DNA from: Spongospora subterranea
Taxonomy: Eukaryota > Endomyxa > Phytomyxea > Plasmodiophorida > Plasmodiophoridae
Reading direction: 5' to 3'
Assembly (NCBI GenBank): GCA_900404475.1
Contig: OUQQ01000061.1
Location: 1-51,374, forward strand
DNA length: 51,374 nt
Position numbers and translations under genes: made by a program
Shown: positions 36,119-46,830 of the stretch, piece by piece
Position numbering within the stretch: position 1 is the stretch's first letter
Layout of the letters: each line of letters opens with the position of its first letter
Notes under the pieces: generated by a model
What the model was told of the DNA's origin: nothing
What the model saw: only the letters and a program-made list of their open reading frames with translations
The model's database searches: none

Positions 36119-36282
36119 GAACCCAGCAAAGCTAGGGTAATGAGCCACCTATGCCAACCGGAGAGGGAAATCAGCAACTCCGCCAAACGATTTACTATCC
36201 ATAGCGATAAACACTCATGTTGACACCGTTATGGTATTCTGTTGTCGAGAACGGTGATAGTCGTGGCCCATTTATGATACTG

Positions 36283-36535
36283 GACACTGCCTCAACATGA
36301 CACTGTTCAGACAGTGTTTAGACTGTCACTTTACTACTGTCATGTTACAATCTGGAGTGTTACTTTACTGCTGTCACCAATGACACTGTTTACTCTGTTT
36401 ATACTCTCACTTTCCTGCTGTCATCGTGTTACACTATTTTGAGTGTTACTTGCTGCATCATGTTACTACTCTGCTGTCATCATGTTACTGCTGCTATCAT
36501 GACACTGTTTGGAGTGTCACCTGTGTGGTCATGCG
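36283..36535. repeat. Degenerate tandem repeat (GACACTGTTT / CTGTCATGTTAC units)
   Basis: About 250 nt are made of diverged copies of a ~50-60-nt unit containing gacactgttt, agtgtcac(t)tt, actgctgtcat and catgttac. It lies between the beta-propeller gene and the 3' end of the rhomboid gene and has no open frame of interest. Confidence 0.75.
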
Positions 36536-36630
36536 GATTGAGCTCGGAAACTCCTTCGACTTCTTCTGTGTAGTCGGAGTAAATACATTTAAATACATAT
36601 GTTTATTGAAAGTATTATCGACAATGAAGA

Positions 36631-37660
36631 TCAACACGGTATTGTCTTTCCTGTAGCGCGGTCGATCTGTGGGACACAGCAAGTCCAATATGGCGTCTCT
36701 AAACAGTCGGCATAATGACACCAACTGCATATACTGTTCCAGTTCGGGTATGAGAATACGATAAACCGTAGTTGAAGACGATTCTCTGACCTCTTAGGAT
36801 CGTAGTCGAAGAAAAGTACTATTGTAAGCGCCGCAAACCATGCAATAATCGCTGCACATGCGAGAATCACTAATAGTATCGAATAGCACGGCTTGGATTT
36901 TGTCCTGTGTCTGTGGCTCTGGTCGATCAACACAATGGAGCCGGCGAAAAAGCCGCAGATAAAGCCACCAACGTGGGCGAAATTATCAACGATCGGCAGC
37001 AATCCTGCATGTCATATTGGCATCCATAATATCGATTCAATGCAAGTTTTACCTATTGCTAATCCGAAAGCTGCATTGATGATTAGATTGAGAACATAGA
37101 GCAATCTGTTCCCACCCATGATTTTATAATTGTGGAGGAAATCTCCGAATAGGGCGCCGATTAGTCCAAACTAATTTGGAGGTATTATTGAGATGACGGT
37201 TTTGGATCAGTAATGTTACCAATGCTCCTGATGCCCCAACACTAATTTGAAGTGGAAGGAACACGGCGCTTAGAAGATTGCCGCTAATTCCAGCCGATAG
37301 ATATACAATGCCACACCTCCACCAGCCAAAGGCCTGCTCGATGCTGCCACCTAGCCTCCATAGCATATGCATATTCATTAGAATATGGATCACGCCACCA
37401 TGAAGGAATGCGGCCGTCAGGAGCCTCCAATACTCTCCATGTAGGATTTTCGCAGAATCTTTCGCCCCTAAATCGTCTAACACGGCCGCAGAAGGACCAA
37501 ACGTTGGGTTGTCGCTGAAGCTTTCGAATTTCCAATTGTTCAAGTACATGGAGTATAAAAAGGCGAGCACGTTCACAACGAGCATGAGCGATGTGAACCC
37601 CCTAACATGAATTTTTGGGGTCATTTGATTAAACTCTTGCCGGTGCCGATAATCGTCCAT
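36631..37660 (-). CDS. Rhomboid-family intramembrane serine protease
   Basis: Exon 1 (37220-37660) encodes the cytosolic N-terminus, TM1 and the loop with 'WRLLTAAFLHGGVIHILMNM', then 'GNLLSAVFLPLQISVGASGA'. The catalytic serine is in GASGA. A 49-nt intron (37171-37219) leads to 'FGLIGALFGDFLHNYKI', and a second intron precedes 'GLLPIVDNFAHVGGFICGFF', which carries the catalytic histidine. The C-terminal tail has 'CSWCHYADCLETPYWTC', the Cys/His motif of plant and protist rhomboids. A 57-nt GT...AG segment just before this tail is also open in frame, so it could be either exon or an optional intron. Both dyad residues are present, so it is predicted active in a secretory-pathway membrane. Confidence 0.92.
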
Positions 37661-39257
37661 AATGTCTGGCTACTAAAGTCGTTGGTAACCAGATGTTCCC
37701 GTCCCAGATAGCCCTTTCGTTGTCCGAAGCCGTGGCCCTTTTGGCCTTTGGGTTATCAATCGGGATCAGAGATGATCGTACAGTCTGACCGGTAACATTA
37801 CGCCTCACGTCTAGATATGTGACGTCGGCAATGGATGGACGCGCGTGTCGTCTCATGCAGTATCCACCAATTTTGGTCCTCTTTGTGGAGATTCGACTGT
37901 GATAAGATCGAATGATCGAATGATTGAGAATCGAACTGAACTTGAAAAATTGGCATTTATCATACAAACAACGGTTGATTAGTACCTTGGATTGTACATG
38001 AATCAGGAGTTAAAATTTCGCTAGAAACCAATAAGTCAAATTGGGACCGTGCAAGGTTTTCTATGCTCATGTTTGCGAAATTGCCCTGCCTGGATAAAAA
38101 ACCATGAGCGATGGGGCATGGCGATCGGTGTCGAACCATTCCACCTCATATTGTTTGGTCCTAAGATTTACGAAGAGTTGTTCGACCCATCGCATATTGG
38201 CACTCACTTCCCATTATCCCCCCAAGGTGGTGTTCTAGACTCCTAATTCAGTGATTCCTCCATTGCACATCTGCCAATTGTAATGCCAGTTCGGATCATT
38301 TATTACTGTGTAGTGTTCTAGCGATTCTCTTTCTTCGATCGGGATTTTGGACAAAGCTATGAAAATGCTGGTGGTTGAGTGTACATAACGGGATTAATTG
38401 AAATTACTGCACTGTGGTTGAGTCTTCAACCGCATTGGTTGCGTGTGTACAACGGCTGTGGTTGAGCGTATATATCGGCAGTGATTGACCAGTTGTAACG
38501 TATATGAGGGCAGTGGTTGATTGTATATAACGGTAATGAATTGACTATCGCACCAATTAAACAGTCCATTTCACTTTAATTTCAGTCATCTGTTCGCAAC
38601 AGCTCCCGACACCTTCACCAATCAGTGCTGAGCACGATAACGTCCCTGTCTTTTTAGGTTTATTCAAATGGTTTGTCACGAAATTCTCTCATCACCCCGC
38701 TCAAGACCATTGATATTATGTCGTCATGATCTGTAGTCGGCGTTCTTCAATTTCCAGAGTCTCCTTTGTGTAGTATTGCTCATAATTTGCACATGCGCCT
38801 ATATCCATGCTAGATGGCCATCTCTGTTGGATTCACACAAAACAGGGTTAGTATCAAGTTATCACACACAGTCCCCCGTTTGTTCATATTCAATCTTCAG
38901 GTTTCGAGGATTATTATGGAAATCAGCGCGTATTGGTATAACTGTATCTAATCCATTTCTTTCTTCGTTATTGATGTAGTGCCAACCCAGGTGAACGATT
39001 GAGCCCTGTCATCAGCTTGTGCTGTTTAGCGATGGGATTCAGCACCATATTCCTTGTATCTTAACCTCCACTATATAAATATTTCGCCAACCCGCAGTTC
39101 TTGGCCGTTTTGTTTTCCATTTTTGTTTTTAGTTAGAATGCGTTTATAGTTTGACGGTACTCTGGTTCTGCTGTGTCGAGGGACCGACGTTTTGGGGTAC
39201 TCTATCGACGATCGTTATCAAAAACACTCTTAATTCGTCCTACTTCATATATCCGTC
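37661..39257. other. Intergenic region; degenerate tandem repeat at 38372-38545
   Basis: At 38372-38545 a 35-45-nt unit with core tggttga(g/t)(t/c)gtatataacgg(c)ag recurs about five times with substitutions. A plus frame at about 38090-38246 ('KNHERWGMAIGVEPFHLILF') looks protein-like but has no recognised family. No other feature is seen. Confidence 0.5.
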
Positions 39258-39879
39258 ATGGCGGTTCATACGACATCAAAGCGGATCTTGTTGGTGTTCA
39301 ACGGGATCACCCTTGTATTGGTAGTGACGTCGCCTACCCGGCAACGCTGATCTCGATAACATATTTATATTTTAGGGAGGTGTTCTATTAGGATTATCGG
39401 CCAAAGCTGTACAGACGTCCAAATTCGATCCCGCAGCGACATATGGTCTTCTGGTCTTCTCCATATTTGTATTTAGTACCGGGTTCCTAGGGTATTTTGG
39501 CGCTCGCAACGAATCACGATTCCTATTGCTTCTTTACATGATCATCGTCTCGATCGTCACGATCCTTATCGTCGTATTCTGCGCCCTGGCGTTCAAAGCG
39601 GCGACCGATGACGACGCGTTGAACAAAACGTGGGATAGCATGAGCTATGCTGATAAACGCGAGCTAGCTGCGAAACTAGGCATAGATCTGCCGGAATCGG
39701 AGGCGGACGGCAAAGCGAAAGCCATCGCCGCTCGAGATCATGTCGTGGATGTTGCTCGTCAACATCTTCGTGCAATCGCGGGTGTTGCCGTCGCGACAGG
39801 ATCCGTCCTGATCCTGTCGATATTATCGGCCGGCCATTTACGGTCGAAGCTCAAGGGAGCCCATCGCCTTCCCGTCTAA
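39258..39879 (+). CDS. Four-TM tetraspanin-like protein with a short, Cys-free loop
   Basis: Two exons (39258-39320 and 39376-39879), joined across a 55-nt intron in phase 0, give 188 residues. The helices are TM1 'ILLVFNGITLVLGGVLLGL', TM2 'TYGLLVFSIFVFSTGFLGYF' followed by 'GARNES', TM3 'LLLLYMIIVSIVTILIVVF' and TM4 'AIAGVAVATGSVLILSILS'. The G-A-R-N-E-S turn after TM2 parallels the G-A-x-x-E-x turn of tetraspanins. The extracellular loop between TM3 and TM4 is only ~70 residues, charged, and has no CCG motif or paired cysteines, so disulfide-stabilised EC2 is absent. The stop is 33 nt from the convergent USB1 stop. Confidence 0.7.
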
Positions 39880-39912
39880 ACGCCAATGGAATAAACTCTC
39901 CCTCCGCTCGTT

Positions 39913-40701
39913 TTAAGTGTCCGACCAGTGCGTTTTATTCGATAAAGCGATGGCGTACTCCTTATCACCAATCTTGACGTGAATTCGATCGACGATCGTG
40001 TCGATTCTGGCATAGTTGATGGCGCCCGGCAGTTCTGACAGTTCCTGGAAATGATCTCCCAGTATCCACAGTACAGTGGCGTGGGGTTTGGCTGGATTAT
40101 AGTATAGCGCCAGGCCGAAACGGGACATGACCGAATCGACAGCCGCGATCATCTGAAGAACACGATCGTTATCGTTCAAGGTCATTCCGAAGAACGTTCG
40201 GGACTTGTCCTCGTTGATGAATGCGGCCACGCCCTGAAACCCAATAGTAGATGAGGGCAGGTGAACGAGCACGCTCTCGATGGCGCGAATAAACGGCTGG
40301 ATTTCGTGGCGGCGCAGGGTGAACGTTTTCGACAACGATATGTGGATATCGCGAGCGGGAACGGGGATCAGATCGGGGCGGCTGGCGGCGATTATCGATT
40401 GGCGAATATCGGCCAACAGTGCGACTGTGGAGGATGGGAACCGGATATAGACCGAGGAGGCGTACTGGCCCTGGACGTGAGGGAACTGTCGCACACGTTG
40501 GTCGTGATCCGCTGGGTTCTCGATCCGGCTTGGATCGGCCAGGAACTCGCCGGCTGGTCGGAGTCGAATCAGTCGCCGTCTTGGTCCATTGACGACTTCT
40601 TGGTCGAGATCAGGTTCCGGTTTATCTAGATCGGGGATCGGGGGCGCATCGCCGACGTCATGATCGGAATCCGACGGATATTGGCTTCTGATGGCGTCCA
40701 T
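39913..40701 (-). CDS. USB1: U6 snRNA 3'-5' exonuclease/phosphodiesterase USB1
   Basis: This is a single-exon gene. I chose ATG 40701 because the protein then begins 'MDAIRSQYPSDSDHD', like the Ser/Asp-rich starts of USB1 proteins. The open frame extends 43 codons further upstream without family resemblance. The two 2H-phosphodiesterase motifs are present: 'ARDIHISLSKTFTLRRHEI' (H-x-S) and 'KPHATVLWIL' (H-x-T). Between them is the family block 'FINEDKSRTFFGMTLNDNDR'. USB1 trims and caps the U6 snRNA 3' end with a 2',3'-cyclic phosphate in the nucleus, protecting the spliceosome component. The length of 262 residues is typical. Confidence 0.92.
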   Translation of the reverse strand: MDAIRSQYPSDSDHDVGDAPPIPDLDKPEPDLDQEVVNGPRRRLIRLRPAGEFLADPSRIENPADHDQRVRQFPHVQGQYASSVYIRFPSSTVALLADIRQSIIAASRPDLIPVPARDIHISLSKTFTLRRHEIQPFIRAIESVLVHLPSSTIGFQGVAAFINEDKSRTFFGMTLNDNDRVLQMIAAVDSVMSRFGLALYYNPAKPHATVLWILGDHFQELSELPGAINYARIDTIVDRIHVKIGDKEYAIALSNKTHWSDT

Positions 40702-41280
40702 GAAATGGCCATCGGCGGAGTCCGAAAATGGCCAACAACTGGGGACATCGTTACTTGGCGATAACGTCACAATACCGTTGTAACATATATAGATGGCGAT
40801 TTTTTCCAGCAGCGGATTGACGACGAACACGATCCGGAGCCCGTTTTCTGATAAATAGGGAAGGTCGTTAGCTCAGGCGTACTAACCCATTGCCAGATGG
40901 CGAAACCGATTCGCCAACGGATGGAGGATTGAACCTTGAGGCGCGATCAATGGGCCGAAAACCCAGTTATAGCCGCCTTCAGTTGTGGGATTTACCGGTC
41001 GATATTATCGCCATGATTGAGTCAGCTCTCTCACCGATCGCCGCATCCCTCACCTCACCCTCCCTGACCATCAAACCCGTTTGATCCCGTCCAGTTCAAG
41101 ATATGTCGCCATTCTCTAATAGTATCTGATCGCAGAATGTCCATCCACTGTCAACCCGGTCGTGAGTTGAGTCAACATGGCGATAGCGACAGAGAATCTT
41201 CACCTCCTCCTGCCCATCTCTCTCGCTCATAATTAATATTCACGACAACCTCGAATTCCCCCGATCTTAATCGCATATAA
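40702..41280. other. Intergenic; small unassigned frame
   Basis: A plus frame at 40890-41084 reads 'SRLQLWDLPVDIIAMIESAL', faintly like the start of an F-box motif, but it is short and unsupported. An AT-rich cgcatataa lies immediately 5' of the small secreted gene's ATG at 41281. Confidence 0.3.
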
Positions 41281-41511
41281 ATGCCATCGTATTGGGCGCT
41301 ATTGCTGCCCATCTGTCTCCTCCTCCTGCTATCGTCGTTCACCACGACCGACGCCTGGGAACACGGGATCGGCATCGCCCGAATGTTCCACGACAAGCAG
41401 GGACCGCACCGCCTGCGGCGCGATCGCCCGTCGTTCATGGCCCACGACCGAGTCGAGAAAGGATTCGAGGGCGTGGGCGGGTTTGGCGAAACAGAATATG
41501 GACCGGAATGA
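41281..41511 (+). CDS. Small secreted protein A (paired family)
   Basis: A 76-residue frame. A strong signal peptide ('ALLLPICLLLLLSSFTTTDA', cleavage expected after DA) is followed by a ~51-residue charged mature peptide: 'WEHGIGIARMFHDKQGPHRL', then 'MAHDRVEKGFEGVGGFGE'. It lacks cysteine. The mature part aligns with the second small secreted protein at 42069-42314 (E-H-x-x-G-I-G then M/L-F-H, and later H-D-x-V-E-x-G). I recognise no family. Secretion is well supported, function is not. Confidence 0.65.
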   Translation: MPSYWALLLPICLLLLLSSFTTTDAWEHGIGIARMFHDKQGPHRLRRDRPSFMAHDRVEKGFEGVGGFGETEYGPE

Positions 41512-41657
41512 TTGAAACTGGCGTTAGCAATCGCCATTTATTGTCCCCAAACGCCAGTCATCGTCCGGGTCAATGTTCAACCAATCCCGAATTTCGTTCA
41601 TCATTAAGTGTCATTCCAATCAATTCACTAAAATTATAAATGATAATGTAGTTCATA

Positions 41658-41927
41658 TCAGTTTTGCGACCTGAAATTCGGTAGTTTCATTTCGCCCCAA
41701 TCGTCGAATTTGTAAACGATCTCAGGACGTTTTTTATCGATTGAACACCACTTCAGAAGATGGTCCAGGGAATGTCGTCGTATTTTCGCTAGATGTTGTT
41801 GTTTTTTGGTGTTGTTTAGGTGGGAAATCGTGTCGATCAGATCGGTGAGTTGAGTTGCGAAAGAGGCGGGCGAGAGAAGATGATGATGATCGAGATGGGG
41901 ATGGGCGGAACGGGGACGTTGACTCAT
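41658..41927 (-). CDS. Small conserved-looking protein of unknown function
   Basis: An 89-residue frame from ATG 41927; an in-frame ATG at 41978 is an alternative that adds 17 residues. It has a histidine-rich start ('AHPHLDHHHLL'), an amphipathic helix ('FATQLTDLIDTISHLNN') and a basic, Trp-containing C-terminus ('HSLDHLLKWCSIDKKRPEIV', then 'YKFDDWGEM'). Composition and the clean single frame suggest a real gene. It sits between the two small secreted protein genes, on the opposite strand. No family is recognised. Confidence 0.5.
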   Translation of the reverse strand: MSQRPRSAHPHLDHHHLLSPASFATQLTDLIDTISHLNNTKKQQHLAKIRRHSLDHLLKWCSIDKKRPEIVYKFDDWGEMKLPNFRSQN

Positions 41928-42068
41928 CACGTTGAACAGATACGATGGAGTCACCCCCTGGAAGATTATCTGACTCATTCAGATCAGGACCGGAATCGAC
42001 GAGCCATTGGCGAAACGCTCCACGGAAAGCGACACAGCAGCAATATTTGTCAAAGAATTAATTCATCG

Positions 42069-42314
42069 ATGAAGGCGACGTTGCTGATGGCGATGGCGGT
42101 GATGGTGATGGGGACGGTGATCCATGCCTGGCATGGGCATCACGACGACGGCGACGAACACGGGCATGAAGGGATCGGCCTGGGGAACCTGTTCCACCCC
42201 AACCACATCGCGTTCGGCCACGAGAACCACGACTTCCGCCATCACGACCACGTAGAACATGGCGACCATTACGGATGGGAGGACGATGACCAGATGAACC
42301 ATTGGCAGCATTGA
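42069..42314 (+). CDS. Small secreted His/Asp-rich protein B (paired family)
   Basis: An 81-residue frame from ATG 42069. The frame is open far upstream, but only this Met gives a signal peptide ('MKATLLMAMAVMVMGTVIHA'). The mature ~61 residues hold about 18 histidines with many acidic residues ('WHGHHDDGDEHGHEGIGL', 'FGHENHDFRHHDHVEHGDHY'). This composition suggests divalent-metal (Zn, Cu, Ni) binding. It shares a colinear core with protein A at 41281-41511, and both mature parts begin at a Trp. Confidence 0.7.
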   Translation: MKATLLMAMAVMVMGTVIHAWHGHHDDGDEHGHEGIGLGNLFHPNHIAFGHENHDFRHHDHVEHGDHYGWEDDDQMNHWQH

Positions 42315-42588
42315 TCGCCCATTTACAATTATTATTCCAACATAAACAATATTCGTCTGGTTTTCATCATCACACAAAAATATTCGTCGCCGCGCTCACA
42401 CGATCGCTCAGCAACGACAATACACCAGTTCTCTACGTTCGAAGGATTCCACAAAACACCGAACTACACAGAGCCCGTTCGGCAAATGATTTGGCGATGA
42501 AAATCGGTGACGGAAACGCATTTGGAAAAAGTGAAAACAGAGATTGTATAATGGTGAGGATTTTGGCCAAAACAGGACGTGATCAGGA

Positions 42589-43353
42589 TCATTCCTTGAT
42601 TTTCTTCTTTCCGGTGAGGCGACCAGTACGACGCGCGGCGATGAGACCGACCTTCTGACCGGCCGGGGCGTCCCGCCTGCATGTCGATGGGTGACCGATG
42701 TGCTGGTGATTACCACCACCGTGAGGATGTTCAACGGGGTTCATGGCGACACCACGAACGTGCGGCCACGAGTTCCGCTTGGCCTTGTACTTGTGGTAGG
42801 CGCGCCCGGCCTTCAGCATGGGCTTGTCGCAGCGACCGCCGCCGGCCACGACGCCGATCGTGGCGCGGCACTCGGAGTTGACGACCTTCTTGGCGCCGGA
42901 TGGGAGGCGGAGACGGGTCTTCTTGTCGTCGGTGTTGTGGGAGATAACGGTGGCGTAGTTCCCGCTGGTACGAGCCAAAGTACCACGATCACCTGGGGTC
43001 GCCTCAACGTTGAAGATGAGGGTTCCTTCGGGCATGGAGCCGAGTGGGAGAACGTTGCCAACGGTGAGTTGGGCGGTTTTACCACAGTAGACGAACATTC
43101 CTGTGTAGAGACCTTCGGCGGCGATGAACATCTCCTTGTTGGTCTTGTACTTGTACGGGTGGCGGAAATCGACGCGGGCCAATGGCGCTCCACGACCGGG
43201 GTCATGGATGATCTCGCGAACGACGCCCTTGACGTAGCCGTGGCGCTCCGAGTAGTCGACCGAGCGAAGCTTGGCCGCTCCCTTGCGGTGCTTGGTATGG
43301 GACTTGAATATACCCCCAGCACCCTTTCGCTGGCCGCGAATAACCCGACCCAT
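42589..43353 (-). CDS. RPL8: 60S ribosomal protein uL2 (RPL8 / L2)
   Basis: A single intron-free frame of 254 residues, the normal length. It starts '[20 protein letters not shown]' and contains '[20 protein letters not shown]' and the peptidyl-transferase-proximal loop '[18 protein letters not shown]', including the conserved histidine of the GGGNHQHIG motif. It ends '[16 protein letters not shown]'. It is a core large-subunit protein needed for subunit joining and catalysis. The lack of introns in a highly expressed gene contrasts with its neighbours. A 238-codon frame on the opposite strand is a shadow caused by biased codon use. Confidence 0.98.
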   Translation of the reverse strand: MGRVIRGQRKGAGGIFKSHTKHRKGAAKLRSVDYSERHGYVKGVVREIIHDPGRGAPLARVDFRHPYKYKTNKEMFIAAEGLYTGMFVYCGKTAQLTVGNVLPLGSMPEGTLIFNVEATPGDRGTLARTSGNYATVISHNTDDKKTRLRLPSGAKKVVNSECRATIGVVAGGGRCDKPMLKAGRAYHKYKAKRNSWPHVRGVAMNPVEHPHGGGNHQHIGHPSTCRRDAPAGQKVGLIAARRTGRLTGKKKIKE

Positions 43354-46048
43354 GGCGACGAAACAAACTGTGAGAACGGCGGAGCTGAGAGTTGGGCGCG
43401 GACTTGATCCAACTCCGTGATTGTATTATATTAGGGGTCGACCATATATTATATCAACTCCGTCACGGGAATCGATTATCAGATCACGATTTCATCTATT
43501 TCATCGTTGTTTTTCTGTTTCTTTGTTTCTCAATATCGTCCCCATCGACAGGATTGAAGGGGGTTTCAGTTCCCACGTTATATCGACCTGGCCCCACGTT
43601 ATCCTGGTCATTGTCAGGACCTATTTCTGCCATCAAATCCTGACGGCCGATCTTATTGTTCTGTCCTGGATTTGCGGCACATAACGTGGCCATGTTGGGT
43701 ATTTATACGCATCACCTTTCAAAACGAAACGGAATTGCACATTGATAAGGGTCAGATATTTGACACTCCGCAATACGATTCAAACCCGTTTTTGCCCTTT
43801 TTTTCGACCCGGGAAGATGTTTCTTGTGAAAATCCAGTTGGACTGGGTTTTCGAACTCTCTAGGCTAATGTGTGGCCGAGGGTTGATCTATGGCGCCAGC
43901 CCATGGCGCTGGTTTCGTTCGCCGGCCCAGGTCGATCTCTGTTGAGCCCTATCGAGCTGGCAACAGAGGTCGGGGAGCTGATGAGCGAGGTGAGAACCGT
44001 TGACATGATGGTCAAAGCGGTAAATGTCCATGTCGTGTTGACAATGAGCCGAAGACACTATGCCAGGTCTAAGGATTCGTTTGCGCGAGGACGAACTTCG
44101 GAATAGCGACCGGGGGCGGGATGGGACTTGAATCGGGGCTGTTGTTGGCAAATGGGAGTCCCTAAAGACTATTTGACGGTGGTACAGTGGTATCGCCTTA
44201 TTGACAAAATCCACATGGACATTCACTGCAATTCCCTAATGTCCAATCATCTCTCCCCATCCGATGTTATCACCGAGGCGGACGCGTTCCCGTTCAATGG
44301 AATCACCGTATACAGGCCCCTCACGGTTCCTGTCTTTCAGAACAATGTTCGTCAAAGGTACGGTTGGTGTTGCCGATGAGCCACGCCGGATGGGACACCC
44401 TATACCGATGTTTGGTAGAGGGGATTGTGCTGATCATGACCGGGGGGTTCAAGTTGACCTTGGACCGTTCTTTGAGTTAATGGATATTCTCCCTGAATGG
44501 TTCACTTGACGACACAATCTGGATATGCCCTTCAAGATCGCGTGCGGGAAGGGCTGGAGCATCACAATCAACGTCTTTCGAATGATAAAACAAATCGAAG
44601 GTCAGGTGTCTGTCCCGGTGGAGTCCACATGAGCAGCGCCAAAATTCGCGACCCCTGTCTGATCCCTTTCCAAATCCAACCAGACTCATCCACCTCCGCT
44701 CGCCATCCTTCTCGCACTCAAAGCCCTCCTCAACCGAGGCATCACACGTTCGATTCCACCTTTATATACTCGTCAGACAATTCGCCTTTGTGTCCGCCGT
44801 GTAAATCTGCCAGAAAATGTTCTCCTTCCCAGGAGGATCCCTGCCATAGACACCCAAACGGTCAACAATACATTAACAAAACCATTTTACACCTCAAATC
44901 CCGATTTTCCGTTGAACATCGCTGGGCCGAGGCCGTCACGGCCACGTTCCTGGCGCCATTTTGGAATCAAATATGTGTTGTTTATTGTTATTAAACACGT
45001 TTGTCTCAACAATTGTAGTTGCCCCATTTTACCGACGTATATAGTTCCAACATAACCTGGCGACTTTTCTGACCGCTTTGTCAACAATGTTGTGTAATCT
45101 CATCAGTGCAGTCATCAGTTAGGACGTGGAAACCCCATCCTCTGTCAAAATGGTTGCCTGCCTGCTAGCGCCACGATTGGATGACAGCGAACCGGTTTGG
45201 TGGATGGGCAAGATTCCCACACAACCAATCGGCAACGGCGGCTGACTCTAGCGATCTCCGCCTGGCGTATTCAGGTGCCCCGTTAACTAATATCGAGTAG
45301 ATTCAACGCCAACCGTTATATTCATCACTTATCGTTAACGTCAACTTGCATATACCATTGGTTTGACGTCTGATCGCATACGGCAACGACCGTTGATCGT
45401 CTCTCGCGCTGCCCTTCCAATTGTGCTTCACAATCGAAAAGCCTTTGACGTGGGGCGCGGTGACCTCATTCGATATACAACAGCTCGATTACGAGTCTGG
45501 GATTCACAGTCGACATTGGCTTTACGCTCGTCCTTTGTTTGAATTGAGATCAATCGATTCACGAAGTCTCCGTAAATAAATTAATTTCCGATAAGAAATC
45601 GTTCGTCTGGTTGGCGTTGGCGATCGCGTCCGCAGATACAGTAAATTCGCGAAGATTCGCTTGAACCATTGAAGTTCCCGACCGTGCCATTGCTCGAACG
45701 TGATAGACGATGGAGGAACAACCTGATTCGACAATTCCGTGTTGATCGAGTTGTATGAAAACACATACGAGCGGCACATCAAAAGCCTTTTTGATACCGG
45801 AGCGAAAGGGGAGATTGATTGACGTCAAGTTTAGATCGAATCAAATCGCCGCGTGCGCTGATGGCGTTCTGGAGGATGTTGTGCGTCATGAGGCGTGACA
45901 CAGCCCGATTGGACAAGACGAGATTGGTTGAGACTTAGAGGGGTCCATTACTTCAAGACGATTCATCCTGATAAAGCCAGTTTGCTTTATCGCTCCGATC
46001 TCTGAGGATAGACGTTTCGCAAACCGTCGCATTACCCAATGGTAAATA
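43354..46048. other. Region without recognisable genes
   Basis: Several frames are open. Minus 43496-43693 encodes 65 hydrophilic residues from a true ATG ('MATLCAANPGQNNKIGRQDL'). Plus 43870-44106 contains 'SPIELATEVGELMSEVRTVD'. Minus 45522-45828 is open in more than one phase ('KAFDVPLVCVFIQLDQHGIV'). None matches a family. Diverged repeat-derived sequence is likely toward 46 kb. Confidence 0.3.
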
Positions 46049-46340
46049 ATCGTGAGAACAGTCGCCGCCGACAGAACCGGTGGCAACCGGGGCAATATAT
46101 GATGCCGACGACGGCCGAGACGGTGCCGGGGCAAAGACCCGCCAATGGAGGCGGGCGGCAGACGAGGCATCAAAGCTTCTGGCGGTAATGCGACAGCGAT
46201 AATGCGACAAGTTATCGAAATTCAGAAAAACAACACGAAAGTGATCGAGGTTCGCGCGCTCTCTCGCACGTCGTCGGCTCTCAGCGTCACATCATATGCC
46301 AATTGCCACCGGTTCTGTCGGCGGCGACTGTTTTCACGAT
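46049..46340. repeat. Inverted repeat, 38-nt arms (37/38 identical)
   Basis: The left arm 46049-46086 (atcgtgagaacagtcgccgc...) and right arm 46303-46340 (…gcggcgactgttttcacgat) differ at one base. Weaker complementarity continues inward (tatgatg and gccgacgac words), making effective arms of about 70 nt around a ~215-nt centre. The centre repeats (g)gataatgcgac. No coding content is recognised. Confidence 0.85.
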
Positions 46341-46453
46341 ATTCCCTTAGCTTTTGGCGTCCTATTCGTTTAGTAATAGTTGTAAATTTTTTTTTTTTGT
46401 GATCGTTCAACACGTTTGTGTTAGGTCTGTGGTACCCCATATCTACGCTAGGG

Positions 46454-46515
46454 CCAGATGACGACCACACGAACACGACATGGACTGTTAAGAGCAGTCC
46501 ATGCTCGTCATCTGG
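46454..46515. repeat. Cruciform-type hairpin
   Basis: The outer stem is ccagatgacga (46454-46464) with tcgtcatctgg (46505-46515). The inner stem is catggact (46479-46486) with agtccatg (46496-46503). A 14-nt one-sided bulge separates the stems on the left. It is compact enough to act as an RNA stem-loop or terminal element, but no function is shown. Confidence 0.8.
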
Positions 46516-46632
46516 GCACAAATACTTGTAATCTGTGATGCTGTGGCGTGACGCCTACCCCGGCGGAAACCATTATCAACCCAAACGTTCTCTTCGCCAG
46601 ATATAGACTCGATACAATCAGATTTACCAAGT

Positions 46633-46830
46633 AATGACGATTAAGAACCGCGACCCTATCCGGATTCTATATGAAAACTAAATTCCGATGATCAGTAAAG
46701 ATACGGAGCGGATGTTGACCAGTGCTGAGAAGATAGCCAAAGCGTCGAGCAGCATATTGGATGGGATAAGCTTCCTTCTCAGGAACCGACCAATTTGCAG
46801 AGGGGACCTTTGAAGGCGCCTGACCAAAAA
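46633..46830 (-). mobile_element. Ty3/gypsy RNase H fragment, copy 1 (minus-coding)
   Basis: On the minus strand this encodes 'NWSVPEKEAYPIQYAARRFG', then 'YLLSTGQHPLRIFTDHRNLV', the RNase H region of Ty3/gypsy pol (EKE-A-x-P-I and TDHRNL motifs). The plus-strand segment 46633-46815 is repeated in inverted orientation at 47255-47431. Flanking protease, RT and integrase regions are missing, so it is a fragment. Confidence 0.85.

Noticed and set aside
40261..40629. 122-codon plus frame
   Set aside because: It is antisense to USB1, which has both catalytic motifs intact.
42691..43407. 238-codon plus-strand frame opposite uL2
   Set aside because: It is the antisense shadow of a highly codon-biased ribosomal protein gene and resembles no protein.
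42813..43412. 199-codon minus-strand frame overlapping uL2
   Set aside because: It is an alternative phase of the same uL2 exon, with Ser/Arg/Pro-rich composition typical of an out-of-frame reading.
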